A model generated the notes under the pieces. That model was given only the letters and a program-made list of their open reading frames with translations, had not been told where the DNA came from and did not search any database. The translations under genes and the position numbers were made by a program. This document shows, piece after piece, positions 1-11,375 of a stretch of DNA of 64,000 bases (position 1 is the first letter of the stretch; each line of letters starts with the position of its first letter). The stretch comes from Ceratopteris richardii (taxonomy: Eukaryota; Streptophyta; Polypodiopsida; Polypodiales; Pteridaceae). The DNA lies in NCBI GenBank assembly GCA_020310875.1, contig CM035435.1, positions 68,978,955-69,042,954 on the forward strand, read 5' to 3'.

Positions 1-1191
1 ATGGCAGTCTACAGTCGACGATTCCGGTTGATTGTGGGTCAACTGTATTACCTAGATCATACTGGTGTCTTGCTCAGATGTATCCCTCCACATGAATCGG
101 CATCAGTTATGGCCATGGATTACTCATCACCCACTGGAGGACACTTCGCAGCTGATCTTACTCACCGAAAAATCCTGCTAAGTGGGCTATAGTGGCCTAC
201 ACTGTACAGAGATGTTGTTAAATTTATGCAACAGTGTGATGTCTATCAACGGTTTGGACAGCCCTTACAGTGACATTTCTTTCCTCTCCAGCCTGTCCTG
301 CCACTTGAACCCTTTCAAAAGTGGGGTTTAGATTTCATTGGCCCAATTACACCCCCAACGATCATCACCAACAACCAATATATTTTGACTTGTACAGACT
401 ATGCCACTAGGTGGGCAGAAGCTTGGGCTCTATGTTCTGCTACAACTGTTTCAGTGGCCAAATGTTTGATGAAGGATGTCTTCCCTCGATATGGATTACC
501 TCTGGAGATAATGACGGACCAAGGTACACATTTTGCAAATACCTTAATGAAAGTGCTGACTCAGACTTTCCAGATTGTGCATAAATTCAGCTCACCATAT
601 TATCCACGCGTGAATGGTCTTGCTGAGAGCACTAATAAGACTTTGCTGAATATTCTTCGGAAATTGATCTTGGAATGTCCAGAGCGATGGGACCACCTCT
701 TACCTGCCGTTTTGTGGGCTTACTGAACCACGTATAAAGTGGCAATCGGAACGACTCCGTTTAAACTCGCTTATGGACTAGAAGCTATTGCGCCAATGGA
801 AGTAGTGGTACCAAGCCTACGAGTAGCCTTATCTTAGAAATTACTATCGGAAGAATCTTTTCCATTTCGGTTGGATGTGCTCAGATCATTGGATGAACAA
901 CGCTTGGAAAGCTTCATGATTCTTCAAGAAGTTCAGCTATGCCAAGCCCGTACTCATGATCGCTTTCTAAAAACCCGTGTCTTTACGATTGACCAACTTG
1001 TTTTATTCTATAATGCTAAAGCCAATAGTGCTGCTAGAAAATTTAAGTTACGGTGGTTCGGTCCATACCAGATTGATGAACAAGTGGGACTTGCAACTTT
1101 TTGGTTGGCAACTTTAATAGGTGTCCTCCTCCCAAAAGCAATTAATGGCTCCAAACTCCACCCCTATCACCCGCCGTCTCCTACCTCATGA
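1..1191 (+). pseudogene. Ty3/gypsy integrase, C-terminal part of pol (broken)
   Basis: The translation follows the B-element integrase at 45.9-47.15 kb. It has an H2C2 zinc region (PPHESASV, then PTGGHF), a core with TCTDYATRW and MTDQGTHF giving the two Asp, and YYPRVNGLAEST giving the Glu. The C-terminal module contains KLRWFGPYQI and ends in PKAINGSKLHPY. Stops interrupt it at 190-192, around 271, at 724-726 and around 836. No chromodomain follows. Integrase joins cDNA to the host genome; this copy cannot make an intact one. The 5' end is cut by the window. Confidence 0.85.
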
Positions 1192-1520
1192 GGTGTACTC
1201 ATTATTTTTCCTCGTTTTCGCTTGTTACTTGCTTTCTTTTTCTACTCCTCGTGTTTTGGTTGACCATCTGACTGTAATCCTTCTGTTTTGCTGCTTTAAT
1301 CATGATTAATAGCTGCCTCTGTGTCATTGCTTCTATTCATGCATGCATGCCGTACTTATGAAGGATATCTCTTCAATACCGCGTTATGAGTAGGGTTTTG
1401 CCGCCTGATTTTTTTTCCGTATTCCTATTTAATCTTGTTCTTTCCACTCTTAATAGCTATTGTGCTTGTGTGTTTGCGACCTCTATGTACTCTGTGTTTC
1501 CGTGTATCTCTGTGTGCTCC

Positions 1521-2352
1521 ATGGAAGCTCTGGCTAATATAGCAACCTTCCATGTGGGTCTCACTCCAGATGTGAGTGAGTACTTGCGCGCTCGGGGATT
1601 GTTGACTTTCACTGAATTTTCTTGGCATTCAGTGGAGTTTCACCCCTTCCATACGCATATCATCTCTGCTATTGCCGCCACACCTACTGCAGAGCAGTGT
1701 TGGCCGGTTACATGTTTCAACCCTCGTGTCGTGATCACTCTCAATACGTTTGCTGAGGGATTCCGACTCCCTCAAGAAGGATTGGAGAATGGACCGCTCC
1801 TTCCTCTTGCCACCATGAAGGACCTGTTTCCCCGACACTCATCTAATGATTTTGCCATCCTTTGTTGCCCAGAACCAGAGCGTACTGCTCTACAATTCCT
1901 TGTCACCGTGCTCAATTTGCAAAAATGCACCTATGGTATATCCCAACCCTTTTATTCCATGATAGATACGGATTCCCACGAACCTTTGAATTTCACGTCA
2001 TTTTTCTTTATGCGCATTCACCGTGAATGCGTAGCAGTTACAAAACAACTCGCCAAGAACGACATCCTTCGCACTCGCTTGCTTCATCTCCTAACCTTTC
2101 TCTTTCCAGTGCTTCAAGCCGCCCAACCACCTTCGACCACCATGTTGCGACATGAAGAATCTACTCAAATGATTGAAGATGATGACGATGAAGATTTGCT
2201 TCAATTCTTTCACCACAAACGTAGACGTGTTAGTCCATCACAAAGCCAGGTACAGGGTTCCACTACGGGACAGGAAGTTGAAGTTTTCCACGATACTGCC
2301 ACCTCCCTACAGGTAGAGTCTTTTGTTCCGTCTTCTTCTCTCAAGCAGCCTG
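1521..2352 (+). pseudogene. Post-integrase ORF3 of element G, N-terminal part, split by copia
   Basis: The open frame begins at an ATG at 1521 (MEALAN), chosen because the B copy starts at the equivalent MEALAN at 47461. It holds a globular N-terminal region of about 200 residues (WHSVEFHPF, FPRHSSNDFAILC, INF-like FTSFFFMRIHRECVAV), then an acidic run (EDDDDED) and a basic KRRR patch that could be a nuclear signal. The copia LTR follows at 2353. Without the copia the frame continues cleanly at 7490. I do not recognise the function; it is not an env with membrane segments. Position after integrase in several copies shows it belongs to the element. Confidence 0.75.
2348..2352. repeat. Left target-site copy of the copia insertion (GCCTG)
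   Basis: The five bases before the left LTR are GCCTG; the five after the right LTR (7485-7489) are ACCTG. Four of five match, consistent with a 5-bp duplication plus one later transition. Confidence 0.6.
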
Positions 2353-2582
2353 TGTTGATATATTTAGGTAGTGATGTGTGTGAACACTCTAGGACTGCCG
2401 GGGCACTTTTTTCCCTCTTTAGGAGGTTTTTTTCCCCGGCTTGTATATATGCCTATTGCCCTAATGGGCTACTTATCTTTGTACATTCTCTAGTAATACA
2501 CTTAGTATTGTGTGTTTGTGCTCCAAGCTTCTTCTTCTTCCTTGTGCTGTTCGCGTGCTTCTGCAGACATCTATCTCCAACA
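2353..2582 (+). repeat. 5' LTR of the copia element in G
   Basis: A 230-bp direct repeat of 7255-7484, with 5-bp terminal inversions TGTTG/CAACA. It contains a TATATAT stretch at about 2443-2450 that could serve as core promoter, and a pyrimidine-rich CTTTAGGAGG-type segment. Confidence 0.93.
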
Positions 2583-2584
2583 AT

Positions 2585-2595
2585 TGGTATTAGAG
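2585..2595 (+). promoter_or_regulatory. Primer-binding site, initiator-Met tRNA type
   Basis: TGGTATTAGAG, two bases after the LTR end, matches the plant initiator-Met tRNA 3' end complement (TGGTATCAGAG, as seen intact at 36870) except for one C to T change. Confidence 0.75.
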
Positions 2596-2937
2596 TAGGT
2601 GGTCGCTTCATCTAGGGCACCGTCGACACTCCTCCGTTTGCAGTCTCAGAATCGCATGAATTTTGGTGAGCATACTCAACGTGTTTCCGAGATCAAAACA
2701 GCTTTGCTATGTGGTGCCGAAATCGCGATCTGAGCTCGTTTCGGCCTCCGAATGCACTATCGTAGTGCTTGTGCAGGCTATTTCGTCTTTTTGTGCCAAA
2801 GGTATATACTAGTTTCTGTTCGCCAGTTTAACCGTCTCGAAGTCTGCTACAAGTCTAGCAAAACTCGTCTAGGCAGTTCTGTTCAACTTTTTGAGATACA
2901 ATCAATTTTGTGCATCAAGGTATTTTAGTCACCGGCC

Positions 2938-3980
2938 ATGGCTGAAAGCAGTGATGTATTCCGTATATTGGCTGTTGAGGATAAGTTGGATGGTACCAAC
3001 TACCAATTATGGGCTTATATGATGCGACATGTATTGGTTGCAAAAGGATTGTGGAACATTGTGCAAGGTGTTGAAAGACGTCCTGTTACACCTCTGACTA
3101 CATGTACTACAAATATAGGTGCTAGAGCTGATGAAGATGGTGTGGAAGATGATATTCCGTAGATTCTTGTTCGTGCTGCTGTTTCTGCTGCACCTACTGC
3201 AGAGCAGATTTGCTGGGATGGTAGAGATGCCCAGGCACATGCATTGATAGCTTTGTCTGTCAAACGTGCCATTATTCCTCACATTCTCTCTTGCAAAACA
3301 GCTAAGGATGCTTGGGATACACTTACCACATTGTACCAAGCTAGGAATGAGGCTCGTGTTGCTTACCTCCGAAAACAATTGGAGAGTGAGCACATGAATG
3401 AAGGTGATTCTATGGACAATTTCCTAACAAAGATCAAAGACTTGAAGGAACAATTGATTTCTGCTGATGAGGTTATACCAGATAGCTCACTTGTGCAGAT
3501 TGTTTTGAATGGTCTTCCTGATTCATATCAGAGTTTTGTTTCTACTCTTCATTTGATGATGAAAGACAATCCGAATGCCTTATCATTTGAGGAGTTAGTC
3601 TCGTTCTGTTGCAGGAAGATCAGTCCAGGCAGAACAGGTCCATTATGCGAGTTGCAGATCAAGCTTTCCTGGCTAGTCAGAAGGGCAAAGGAAAATGGAG
3701 CTCTTCAACTAGTAAGCAGAAATCTGCTAATTCTGCATATTCGAAAGATGAGAAGAAATCAGAAAAGCAGAAATTGTTTTGTAAGTACTGTAAAGGGAAT
3801 GATCATATCATAAAGAACTGTCCAAAACTGGCTGCTAAAGAGGCAAAGAAGAAAGAGGCTGAAATGGTTGTTGCAGAGGCCTCTACACAAAAAACAGAGT
3901 CTGCAAATCTTGTGCAGGAAGAAGAATGGGTGTTCACTACTGTCTGCAGTTTTGACCCATCTTCTCATGAGCAGTGCATG
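2938..3980 (+). pseudogene. Copia gag (broken)
   Basis: Starts at ATG 2938 (MAESSDVF; LDGTNYQLWAYMM is the typical UBN2-like gag opening). A TAG stops it at 3160-3162. The frame resumes through 3244-3600 (LRKQLESEHMNEGDS, IVLNGLPDSYQSF), shifts near 3605, and continues with a CX2CX4HX4C zinc knuckle (CKYCKGNDHIIKNC) near 3780-3822. Gag packages element RNA; this one would need at least one stop and one frameshift undone. Confidence 0.85.
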
Positions 3981-6900
3981 TCTACAGTAGACTCAGATGT
4001 TTGGTATTTTGACAGTGGGGCGACCAAACATATTACCTCGCAACGTAGTTTCTTCTCTTCACTCGAGCCTGCCCCAACAGGGAATACTGTTTACATGCGC
4101 CAAGAACTCCTCTTATCTTGTTATGGGAGTTGGTAAGATCATTTTGACTACTGCTGATGGTAGTTCTTTCACTTTGTCAGATGCTTTATTTGTGCCAGGG
4201 ATCAAAAAGAACCTATTATCAGTTTTTGCATTAGCCAAGATTGGCTTGGTTGTGAAATTTGTTGATGACAGGTGTACAATTCATGATCTGTCAAATGGCG
4301 ATGTGATTATTGCTTCTGGCATTTTATGTCGTGGGCTATATAAGCTCATAGACTATGAAAGGTCTGAAAATGATTTGGCATGTGTAGTAAATGATTCTCA
4401 GGCTATGTCAGATGCAAAGCTTTGGCATGCACGCTTTGGTCATCTGCATTTTGCTAGTTACGCCTGCAGAAATCTGAAATGGTGTCCTCTTTGCCCAAAC
4501 TTGAGGCACCTGGGAAACACGTTTGTGAAGGCTGTATTTTGGGCAAAATGCAGCGTTCCTCCTTTCCAAAAGATGGTTTAGTTCGGGCTACACAGAAATT
4601 GGAGCTTGTACATAGTGATGTCTGTGGTCCTATGCAGACACCCTCTTTTGGAAATTACCTTTACTTCGTGACTTTCATTGATGATTTTTCCAGGCATGCA
4701 TGTGTATATCCACTCAAGGCAAAGTCTGAAGTGTTCATGTGCCTTAAACAGTTTTTGGTTTTGGCTGAAAATCTATCAGCATGTAAAATGGGCACCCTCC
4801 GTTCTGATCGAGGGGGGGAATATATGTCTTCTGATTTTAATGCATTTTTGGCTGAACGTGGGATAAAACACCAGTGTATAGTGCCGTATACACCTCAATA
4901 GAATGGAGTTGTTGAAAGGAAGAACATGTCTCTCATGGAGATGGTGAGGTGTATGGTCAAGAGTCAGGCTTTACCTCATAGTTTTTGGCTTGAGGCTGTC
5001 ATGTGTGTAGCATATGTACTGAACAGGTGTCCCACTAAAGCGCTGCAGTCTATCACTCCATATGAGGCTTGGCATGACCACAAGCCATCTATTGTCCATC
5101 TGCATGTTTTTGGTTGTTTGGCATATGCACTAGTGCCTGAACAACATCGCAGAAAATTGGATGATAAGGCAGTAAAATGTATTTTTGTTGGGTATAGTTT
5201 TGAAAGTAAAGGTTATCGTCTGTATCATCCACAGAGTAAACACATTTTGGTTAGCCGTGATGTTGTCTTTGTGGAAGATGCTATTCAGCCATTGCTTTCA
5301 TGTACTAAGGAGACATCTGTTAGCTCCAAAGACATGTATGATACTTTGATGCCTCTTTTTACAGGTGGACAATCTAGTGCTGGTCCTAATGAGGCACCTT
5401 CTTAGCCTTTGCAGGTTTCATATGATGATGCAGATCATTCTATTTCTGATGTAGATTTACATGATGCACTTGTTGATGAGAGAGCTGATATTGAGCAGGC
5501 AAAAACTATGCCAAAATGGCTGGTGCAGACTTTGCGTGACAGCAAATTAGATGCACCTTTGTCATATCGTACTCGTTCAGGCTCTCATAGTGCCTCCTTC
5601 GCATCAAATTGCTATGCTATGGCTGCGTCTAGTCTCTGTGATGAGAATGAGCCTATTTCGTTTGATGAAGCACAAAATTCAGAAAATTGGATGGCTTCTA
5701 TGTAATATGAATATGATGCAATAATGAAGAATGGTACTTGGTCTTTATGTGACTTGCTTCCTGGCAAGAAGGCCATTGGCACTAAGTGGGTATACAAGCT
5801 GAAGCGTAAACCTGATGGTACAATTGACAGGTATAAGGCTAGGCTTGTTGCAAAGGGTTATGCGCAGGAAAGAGGCATTGATTTTGATGAGACCTTTGCA
5901 CCTACATGCCGTATGACTAATGTTCGGAGCATTTATGCACTTGTAGCCCATCATGGTTGGAATGTACATCAATTGGACATTAAAACTGCATTTCTGAATG
6001 GTGACTTGCATGAAGAAGTGTATGTTTTTCAGCCTTGCGGCTTTGTGCAGAAAGGGCATGAAAACCAGGTGTGCAGGTTAAAGAAGGCATTATATGGTTT
6101 AAAGCAAGCACCACGTGCTTGGTATGAGAAGATACATGCCTATCTAGTTGCACATGGTTTTGAGAACAGTCCAACTGAAAGCACCTTATATGTTAAGCGT
6201 GCTAATGATGTGCTTCTGATCATCGTTCTCTATGTTGACGACATGATGCTCACTGGTCCTCTTGAGAAGCATATTGCTGATTTCAAGGCTGATTTGCAAG
6301 CCTCATTTGAGATGTCTGATTTGGGGCATTTGCATCACTATTTGGGAATTCAGGTTATGCAAGTTGATGGTGGAATGGCTTTGTGTCAAACGAAATATAT
6401 TGACACATTATTGCAGCTTTTTGGCCTTGAAGACTGTAAGCCTATTGCCACTCCTATGGAGACAAGTTTACGATTGAGTCTTCATGATGCTAGAGATGCA
6501 TTTAATGCTGTTCTCTATCAGTAGGCTATTGGATGCTTGATTTACTTATGCATTACTTGGCCAGATATTCAGTTTGTTGTCTCACAGATGAGCAGATTTA
6601 TGCATTGCCCAGGAGTCAAGCATTGGCAGGCAGTTAAGCGCATCTTTCGGTACTTGAGTGGTACTCGGCTACTTGGGTTGTCTTATCCCAAGGGGGATCA
6701 CTATCGCCAGTTTTGCATGCTTTTTTTGACTCAAACTAGGCTGGTTGCTATGATACTTGTGTGTCCACCAGTGGTTTTTGCTTCATGCTTGGTAGCTCAT
6801 GTATATCTTGGTTGAGCAAGAAGCAACCTACTGTGGCCACTTCCAGTTGTGAGGCTGAGTATAGGGCAGCTTTCACAGCAACTAGTGTGTGGCTCAGATG

Positions 6901-7180
6901 CCTTATGGCTGATTTGGGTGTTGGCCAGTCTTCTGCCACCACCATCTTCACTGACACTCAGAGCGCATTGGTAGTTGCGAGGAACCTTGTGTTCCATGGT
7001 CGCACTAAGCACATTGAGGTGCATTATCACTATGTCAGGGAGAGGTTCTCTGCTGGGGAGATCAGCTTGGCATATGTGACCACACAGGAGAACATTGCAG
7101 ACCTTTTAAGGAAGGCTCTGCCTAGGGAGAAGTTTGAAGCTTTCCGCAAAGCTATGGGCTTACTTCCTTTTGTGGAGTGA
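3981..7180 (+). pseudogene. Copia pol: protease, integrase, RT, RNase H (broken)
   Basis: Domains in order: protease (WYFDSGATKHIT near 4000-4040), GAG-pre-integrase (LWHARFGHL near 4420), zinc CEGCILGK, integrase core (VHSDVCGP, SDRGGEY, then NGVVERKN after an in-frame TAG near 4900), RT from about 5724 (KWVYKLKRKPDG, QLDIKTAFLNG, active site LYVDDMML near 6230) and RNase H (SSCEAEYRAAF, KHIEVHYHYVRER near 7010-7040). Frameshifts or stops occur near 4100, 4480, 4900, 5403, 5703, 6522 and 6700-6760. It ends at a stop at 7178-7180, 74 bp before the 3' LTR. Confidence 0.88.
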
Positions 7181-7241
7181 CTTCCACATAGCTTGGCACT
7201 TCCTTATACATGAGTGCCAGCTACTTGTTCACCGCATCACT

Positions 7242-7254
7242 CCCAAGGGGGATT
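7242..7254 (+). promoter_or_regulatory. Polypurine tract of the copia element
   Basis: AAGGGGGATT immediately before the 3' LTR start at 7255; this is the usual plus-strand DNA primer position. Confidence 0.7.
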
Positions 7255-7484
7255 TGTTGATATATTTAGGTAGTGATGTGTGTGAACACTCTAGGACTGC
7301 CGGGGCACTTTTTTCCCTCTTTAGGAGGTTTTTTTCCCCGGCTTGTATATACGCCTATTGCCCTAATGGGCTACTTATCTTTGTACATTCTCTAGTAATA
7401 CACTCAGTATTGTGTGTTTGTGCTCCAAGCTTCTTCTTCTTCCTTGTGCTGTTCGCGTGCTTCCGCAGACGTCTATCTCCAACA
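7255..7484 (+). repeat. 3' LTR of the copia element in G
   Basis: A 230-bp repeat of 2353-2582. At all four differing sites this copy has C or G where the 5' copy has T or A. Confidence 0.93.
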
Positions 7485-7489
7485 ACCTG

Positions 7490-8707
7490 ATCAAGATGTC
7501 AACATGGAAGATGTCGCTGAAGTCTCCTCGAGGGAGGAATCTCCTCAACTGGATGCTGAGGTTGAGAAGGAGCTCGTGGATGCTACTGCGAGCACGGACT
7601 GTGCATCTGCTTTGATCGCTGACGTCCAAGCAGATGCAGTCATGGTCCAAGCAGATGCGGTCATGAATGTGCTTGGAAATGACGTTACTGAAGCTGCTGT
7701 GGATGGCAAAATGATTGAGACCGGAATAGTTTTGGCGTCCACCACCCTTATCCCTCTTCCACCGCCAACCACTCTTCCTGAGCAGGTTGACGTCCTTCCT
7801 GGTGTACCTTCCACGGTTGTTCGTGCATCATCACTTCATCCTTTATCCTCTCCCGATTACTCTCCACCATCCTCCCCTCATCTATTATCTGCCTCATCAT
7901 CACAACCTCCTCCTTCGCTTCCTCCACCAACTATCATGTTCAGCATCGATGGATCAACTACTGATTCAATTTTCCAAGCAATTACCCCTGTAGCTGAAAA
8001 TAGCAACTAAGAACATTTAGCAAGAGTTGCAGAGTAAAGTGGATTTGCTTGAAGCAGACATTGCTCCGCTCCAGGAAGAAACCATTGCGGTCAAAGCCGA
8101 GAATCACGCACTCCAGCTTTAGCTCCAGCAACTTCAAGTACAATTAGCAGACAGGGACACTATGATTGCTCAATGGGATAGCGTGCTTGCGGAATTACAA
8201 GAAAAGACTGTCCTTCTTGCTGATCGTGAGGAAGAAATTTCTTAATTGAAGTAGTTGGTACAAGATAAAGAAGATGCTCGCGTTGCGATCGACAATTTAT
8301 TGGAGGAAACACGCGTGGACCTTGCTCTGGTGGAACAGAAAGGACAAGAAATGGCAGACCTTGCCATGCAGACAACTGAAGATTTAAAGATAGTGTCCGT
8401 CGAACTTTTTCAAAAAAGTCGTGAGCTGGAATCTGAAGTTGGCCGTGCTATACAGTTAAAGAAAGAGGTTGAAGCACTTAAACGAGAGCAAGACGCTTAT
8501 TATAAGACCATGCAGTTTCAAACTGAGCAGCTTGAACGAAGCGAGAAACAATTACGCTTTCAAGTAGAAAGGCTGTCTCGCATTGATGCAGAGATAGCCG
8601 AAATAAAGCTGAGGAGAGATGCTGCCATTGCCGATGAATTTTACTTGCAGGAAGCATTTTTGCAGACGCAGACAGAATTGCTGAATGAGTCAAGTAGTTG
8701 CTCTTAG
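7490..8707 (+). pseudogene. ORF3 of element G, C-terminal part: linker and coiled coil
   Basis: Continues ORF3 after the copia insertion (PDQDVNMEDV). An acidic and hydrophobic linker includes a 21-bp tandem duplication at 7624-7665 (VQADAVM twice), then a Pro/Ser-rich stretch (PPPSLPPPT). A TAA at 8008-8010 and frameshifts or stops near 8120 and 8245-8255 break it. The last part (8255-8707) is strongly heptad-like (LEETRVDLALVEQKG, EVEALKREQDAYYK), a coiled coil of about 150 residues. Function is unknown; a structural or particle-associated role is only a guess. Confidence 0.7.
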
Positions 8708-8869
8708 TTTGGTTCGAACTGATGCACAACTGGTCGAGCCGGACATTTAGAAGACTATGCTGGACTCATTAAAGCAGAAGATCACTCGCACTTTTAAACT
8801 AGCCAGAACCCTGTATATACAGGCATTATTGATGAGCCTTGACTGTATTTTCCTTTTTTGGGTTTGAGT

Positions 8870-9400
8870 CCACCATGCGTGCCAGTATTAGCCGTCGGAT
8901 TGGATATGTAATTTTATTTTTCATATTCGCACACACCAAAAAGACGTAGCGAAGAGATGTAACTTTCCTTGAATAATGAAAAGGCAAGAACGGCACTCTT
9001 CAGCGAGAGACGGGAATCGCCAGACTGTCTGTCTGGGCGACTGTGCTGGAGTGTGGTGTTGCAGAATTGCAAAAATCTTGAGTATTGTATACTGTTTATT
9101 GAGTTACAGTAATTAATCATTAAACACAGTAACACTACGTTAACATTAATAAGTCTGTGCAAATTTGTAATTATTAATTCGCTTTGTAGATGTACTGCGT
9201 AGTGATAATCAGTGAAATCGGAAGATAGTTAGTTGTTAATTGAATGTTGATTTGGGAAAATTAAAAAGGGCCTCTGTACTATCAGACCCCTATCCATCCC
9301 AAGAACTCAAACGAGATTAAAAGTGGCTTAACAGAAGCACTTTTAACAAATCCTATCCCACCTATCCCAATTCCTCTCTTTTTCATTCTCAAGAAGAAAA
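8870..9400 (+). repeat. Remnant 3' LTR of element G
   Basis: The block at about 9248-9310 (TTTGGGAAAAT, GGGCCTCT, CAGACCCCTA, CCCAAGAAC) matches the U5 part of the B-element 5' LTR at about 34750-34815. It sits where the 3' LTR of G should be. Ends could not be placed. Confidence 0.5.
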
Positions 9401-9503
9401 TCAGAAAAGAGTTTCAAACAAAGCCCAATCAATAGGGATGGAGTTCACGTCCTTGAGACTCATCCACCACTTATAAGCTCACAGGCCAAGCGAGAGACTC
9501 ACT

Positions 9504-10001
9504 TCAAGCACACGATACTGGTGGGGTACCCTTGAGGAGATGCAAGTCATTCTGCTTATGCAAAAAAGTGTAGACTACATCCTTGTTTCTTTCTTGGTTA
9601 TCCCCTATAAAGGTTGGTGGTTTGACATCTTTTTGGAGGGGGGTCGCCCTAGAGCTTTCTCCTTTATGTTTGCTAGGTTGGAGATTCTTCTTCCTAGCTA
9701 TCTCATGTGTTAAAAGAGTAGGAATTTCTCTTTCCTTCCTAGTTAGGAAAGAGGTAACTTGTGTCTCCAAAGAAACCATCTGAGTCTTCAATTTCCTTAT
9801 TAAAGAGTTCATGCTACCAATAATCATCTCTATTCTATGGGTTTTTTTCCTTGAGATCATTGAATTGCTTGTGTGTAACAATCAGTGTACAAGCCATCTT
9901 CTTCTTCTTGCTTGGCCTCTCCCGTCTTTTGGTCATATCCCTCTAGAGTTTGGTCTTTAGGTGGGGACATGTGTTCTAATTTCCCTTGACCCTGAGTTTC
10001 C
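9504..10001 (-). pseudogene. Gag-like fragment on the minus strand
   Basis: Read from an ATG at about 10001 (METQGQGK) with a stop near 9853 and then open to 9504. A basic, coil-like segment leads to KPPTFIGDNQERNKDVVYTF, which resembles the start of a plant retrotransposon gag. It ends abruptly near 9504. Family assignment is tentative; it could also be a low-complexity fragment of a non-autonomous element. Confidence 0.4.
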
Positions 10002-11375
10002 ATGTTTATCCCTCCCACCAAATGTATAAACTAGAGAGGTAAATGAATATGGAAGTGAACTTTATGTAACCAAAGAGAGAGAAATATCACAAGAGCACTT
10101 TCCTAATGTTATCCAAGCTATCCAAAGCAATTTTGAAGTGATCCTTGATTTCATAAGTTACTTATTTTGAGTTTTTTCTAGGGCCAAAAGAAAATTTCAA
10201 ATGTCTAGTTGGTTTGAGGAGGGTCATGGCACCAAAAACCAATCAAAGGAGCTTCAAAACAACTTCCAAGTGCTCAAAAAGCCAAAATTAAGCAAAAATG
10301 AATAAATTTGAACTTCTCAGTAGTTCTCTCTAGTCTTAAAAATGTACTTTAGCACCTGTGTATCATGTCCACAATGCTAATGCAAGCGATGAAAGTGAAA
10401 TTGGACATCAAATGCTCAAAAAGGAAGGCTAGACGTGGTTGATTAAGTGCTATAGAGCTTTTTTGACCTTCAAAATATTATCCAAATGATGGGACATTGT
10501 TATTAATCAAGATAAGCTTTGAATCAAGACCAAGATTGCTCCAATCGTATCTCTACGTGGGAAGCTATGGCTTTGGGAAGCCAAGGGTGTAGATGTAGGT
10601 AAGTGAAATGGAGGAAAATGTTGGGAGCCTATATTTTCCGAGCTCAAGAGTTCTTCAATGGAGAAGATTCACCAATTTTTCTTGCCCCATCCCATTATCT
10701 TGGTAGAAAATTTGAATTCTCAAGTGCAAATTTACCTTTTATTTGAAACAAAGTGTTGTATATGTTGTTTGAGATTCTTGAAGCTCACGCATGTGTGCTA
10801 CTTATTGTTCATGCATTTATCACGCCTAAGAGTTTTGGCTAAAGCCTTGAGGACTACACACATATATTTGTCTACATATAGAGACTTACATGTGAACTCA
10901 TGCTTGTTGATATTCATTACATTTACCTTGGATAAATGTAAAAGCTAAAGCGAGATGAAGGAATCTCATGAAATTAGGGAGTCCATTACACTACTCTAGT
11001 GCTATGAATCTAACTCAAATCATTCCCCAAATGTAGGATCATATTTTTGTTAGCTATCTACAAGTTCAAATTCAAACACCAGATCTGAGTGAGTATGAGC
11101 TACAAATCCAAGTCTACATTGAGATCACATCTCTAAATGTAGTCATCTACACTCCATTTGCATCATATGTGCAATATCATCTATATTTGGATACATTTCA
11201 TTGAGTAAGTTCTTCTCTGCATTCTATTTCAATACCTTCATGTACACCGTGAGCTTGTTCACTCAATTTCTCTGCATGTAAGTATCCATTTTCTATACTT
11301 TAACTTGTGATAGTTAGAGCAAAGCTTTTAGTATATGCATATCAAATTTCATTAGCTTTGGTTTGGTAAAACTTA
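10002..11375. other. AT-rich stretch without recognisable coding or repeats
   Basis: No open frame with family resemblance and no LTR pair. It may be leader or LTR of the element represented by the gag fragment at 9504-10001, but I could not find defining ends. A short plus-strand ORF at 10658-10948 looks like chance. Confidence 0.5.

Larger units (their letters stand above)
2353..7484 (+). mobile_element. Decayed Ty1/copia element inside ORF3 of element G
   Basis: A 5132-bp element with 230-bp LTRs at both ends (TGTTGA...CCAACA), an initiator-Met-type PBS, copia domain order gag-PR-INT-RT-RNase H and a purine tract before the 3' LTR. The LTRs differ at four positions I can see. The coding part carries multiple stops and frameshifts, so it is not autonomous. 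A related chimeric copy lies at 11.4-15.1 kb. Confidence 0.92.
1..9400 (+). mobile_element. Decayed Ty3/gypsy element G, 3' part, interrupted by a copia element
   Basis: Plus-strand 3' end of a Ty3/gypsy retrotransposon of the same family as element B at 34.1-64 kb. The order is integrase (1-1191), ORF3 (1521 to about 8707, split by the copia insertion at 2353-7484), then an LTR remnant (about 8870-9400). Many in-frame stops show it is dead. The 5' part lies outside the window. The right edge is approximate because the LTR is too decayed to place its terminal CA. Confidence 0.8.

Noticed and set aside
10658-10948. Plus-strand ORF of 96 codons
   Set aside because: No family resemblance, hydrophobic AT-rich composition, and no sign of conservation.
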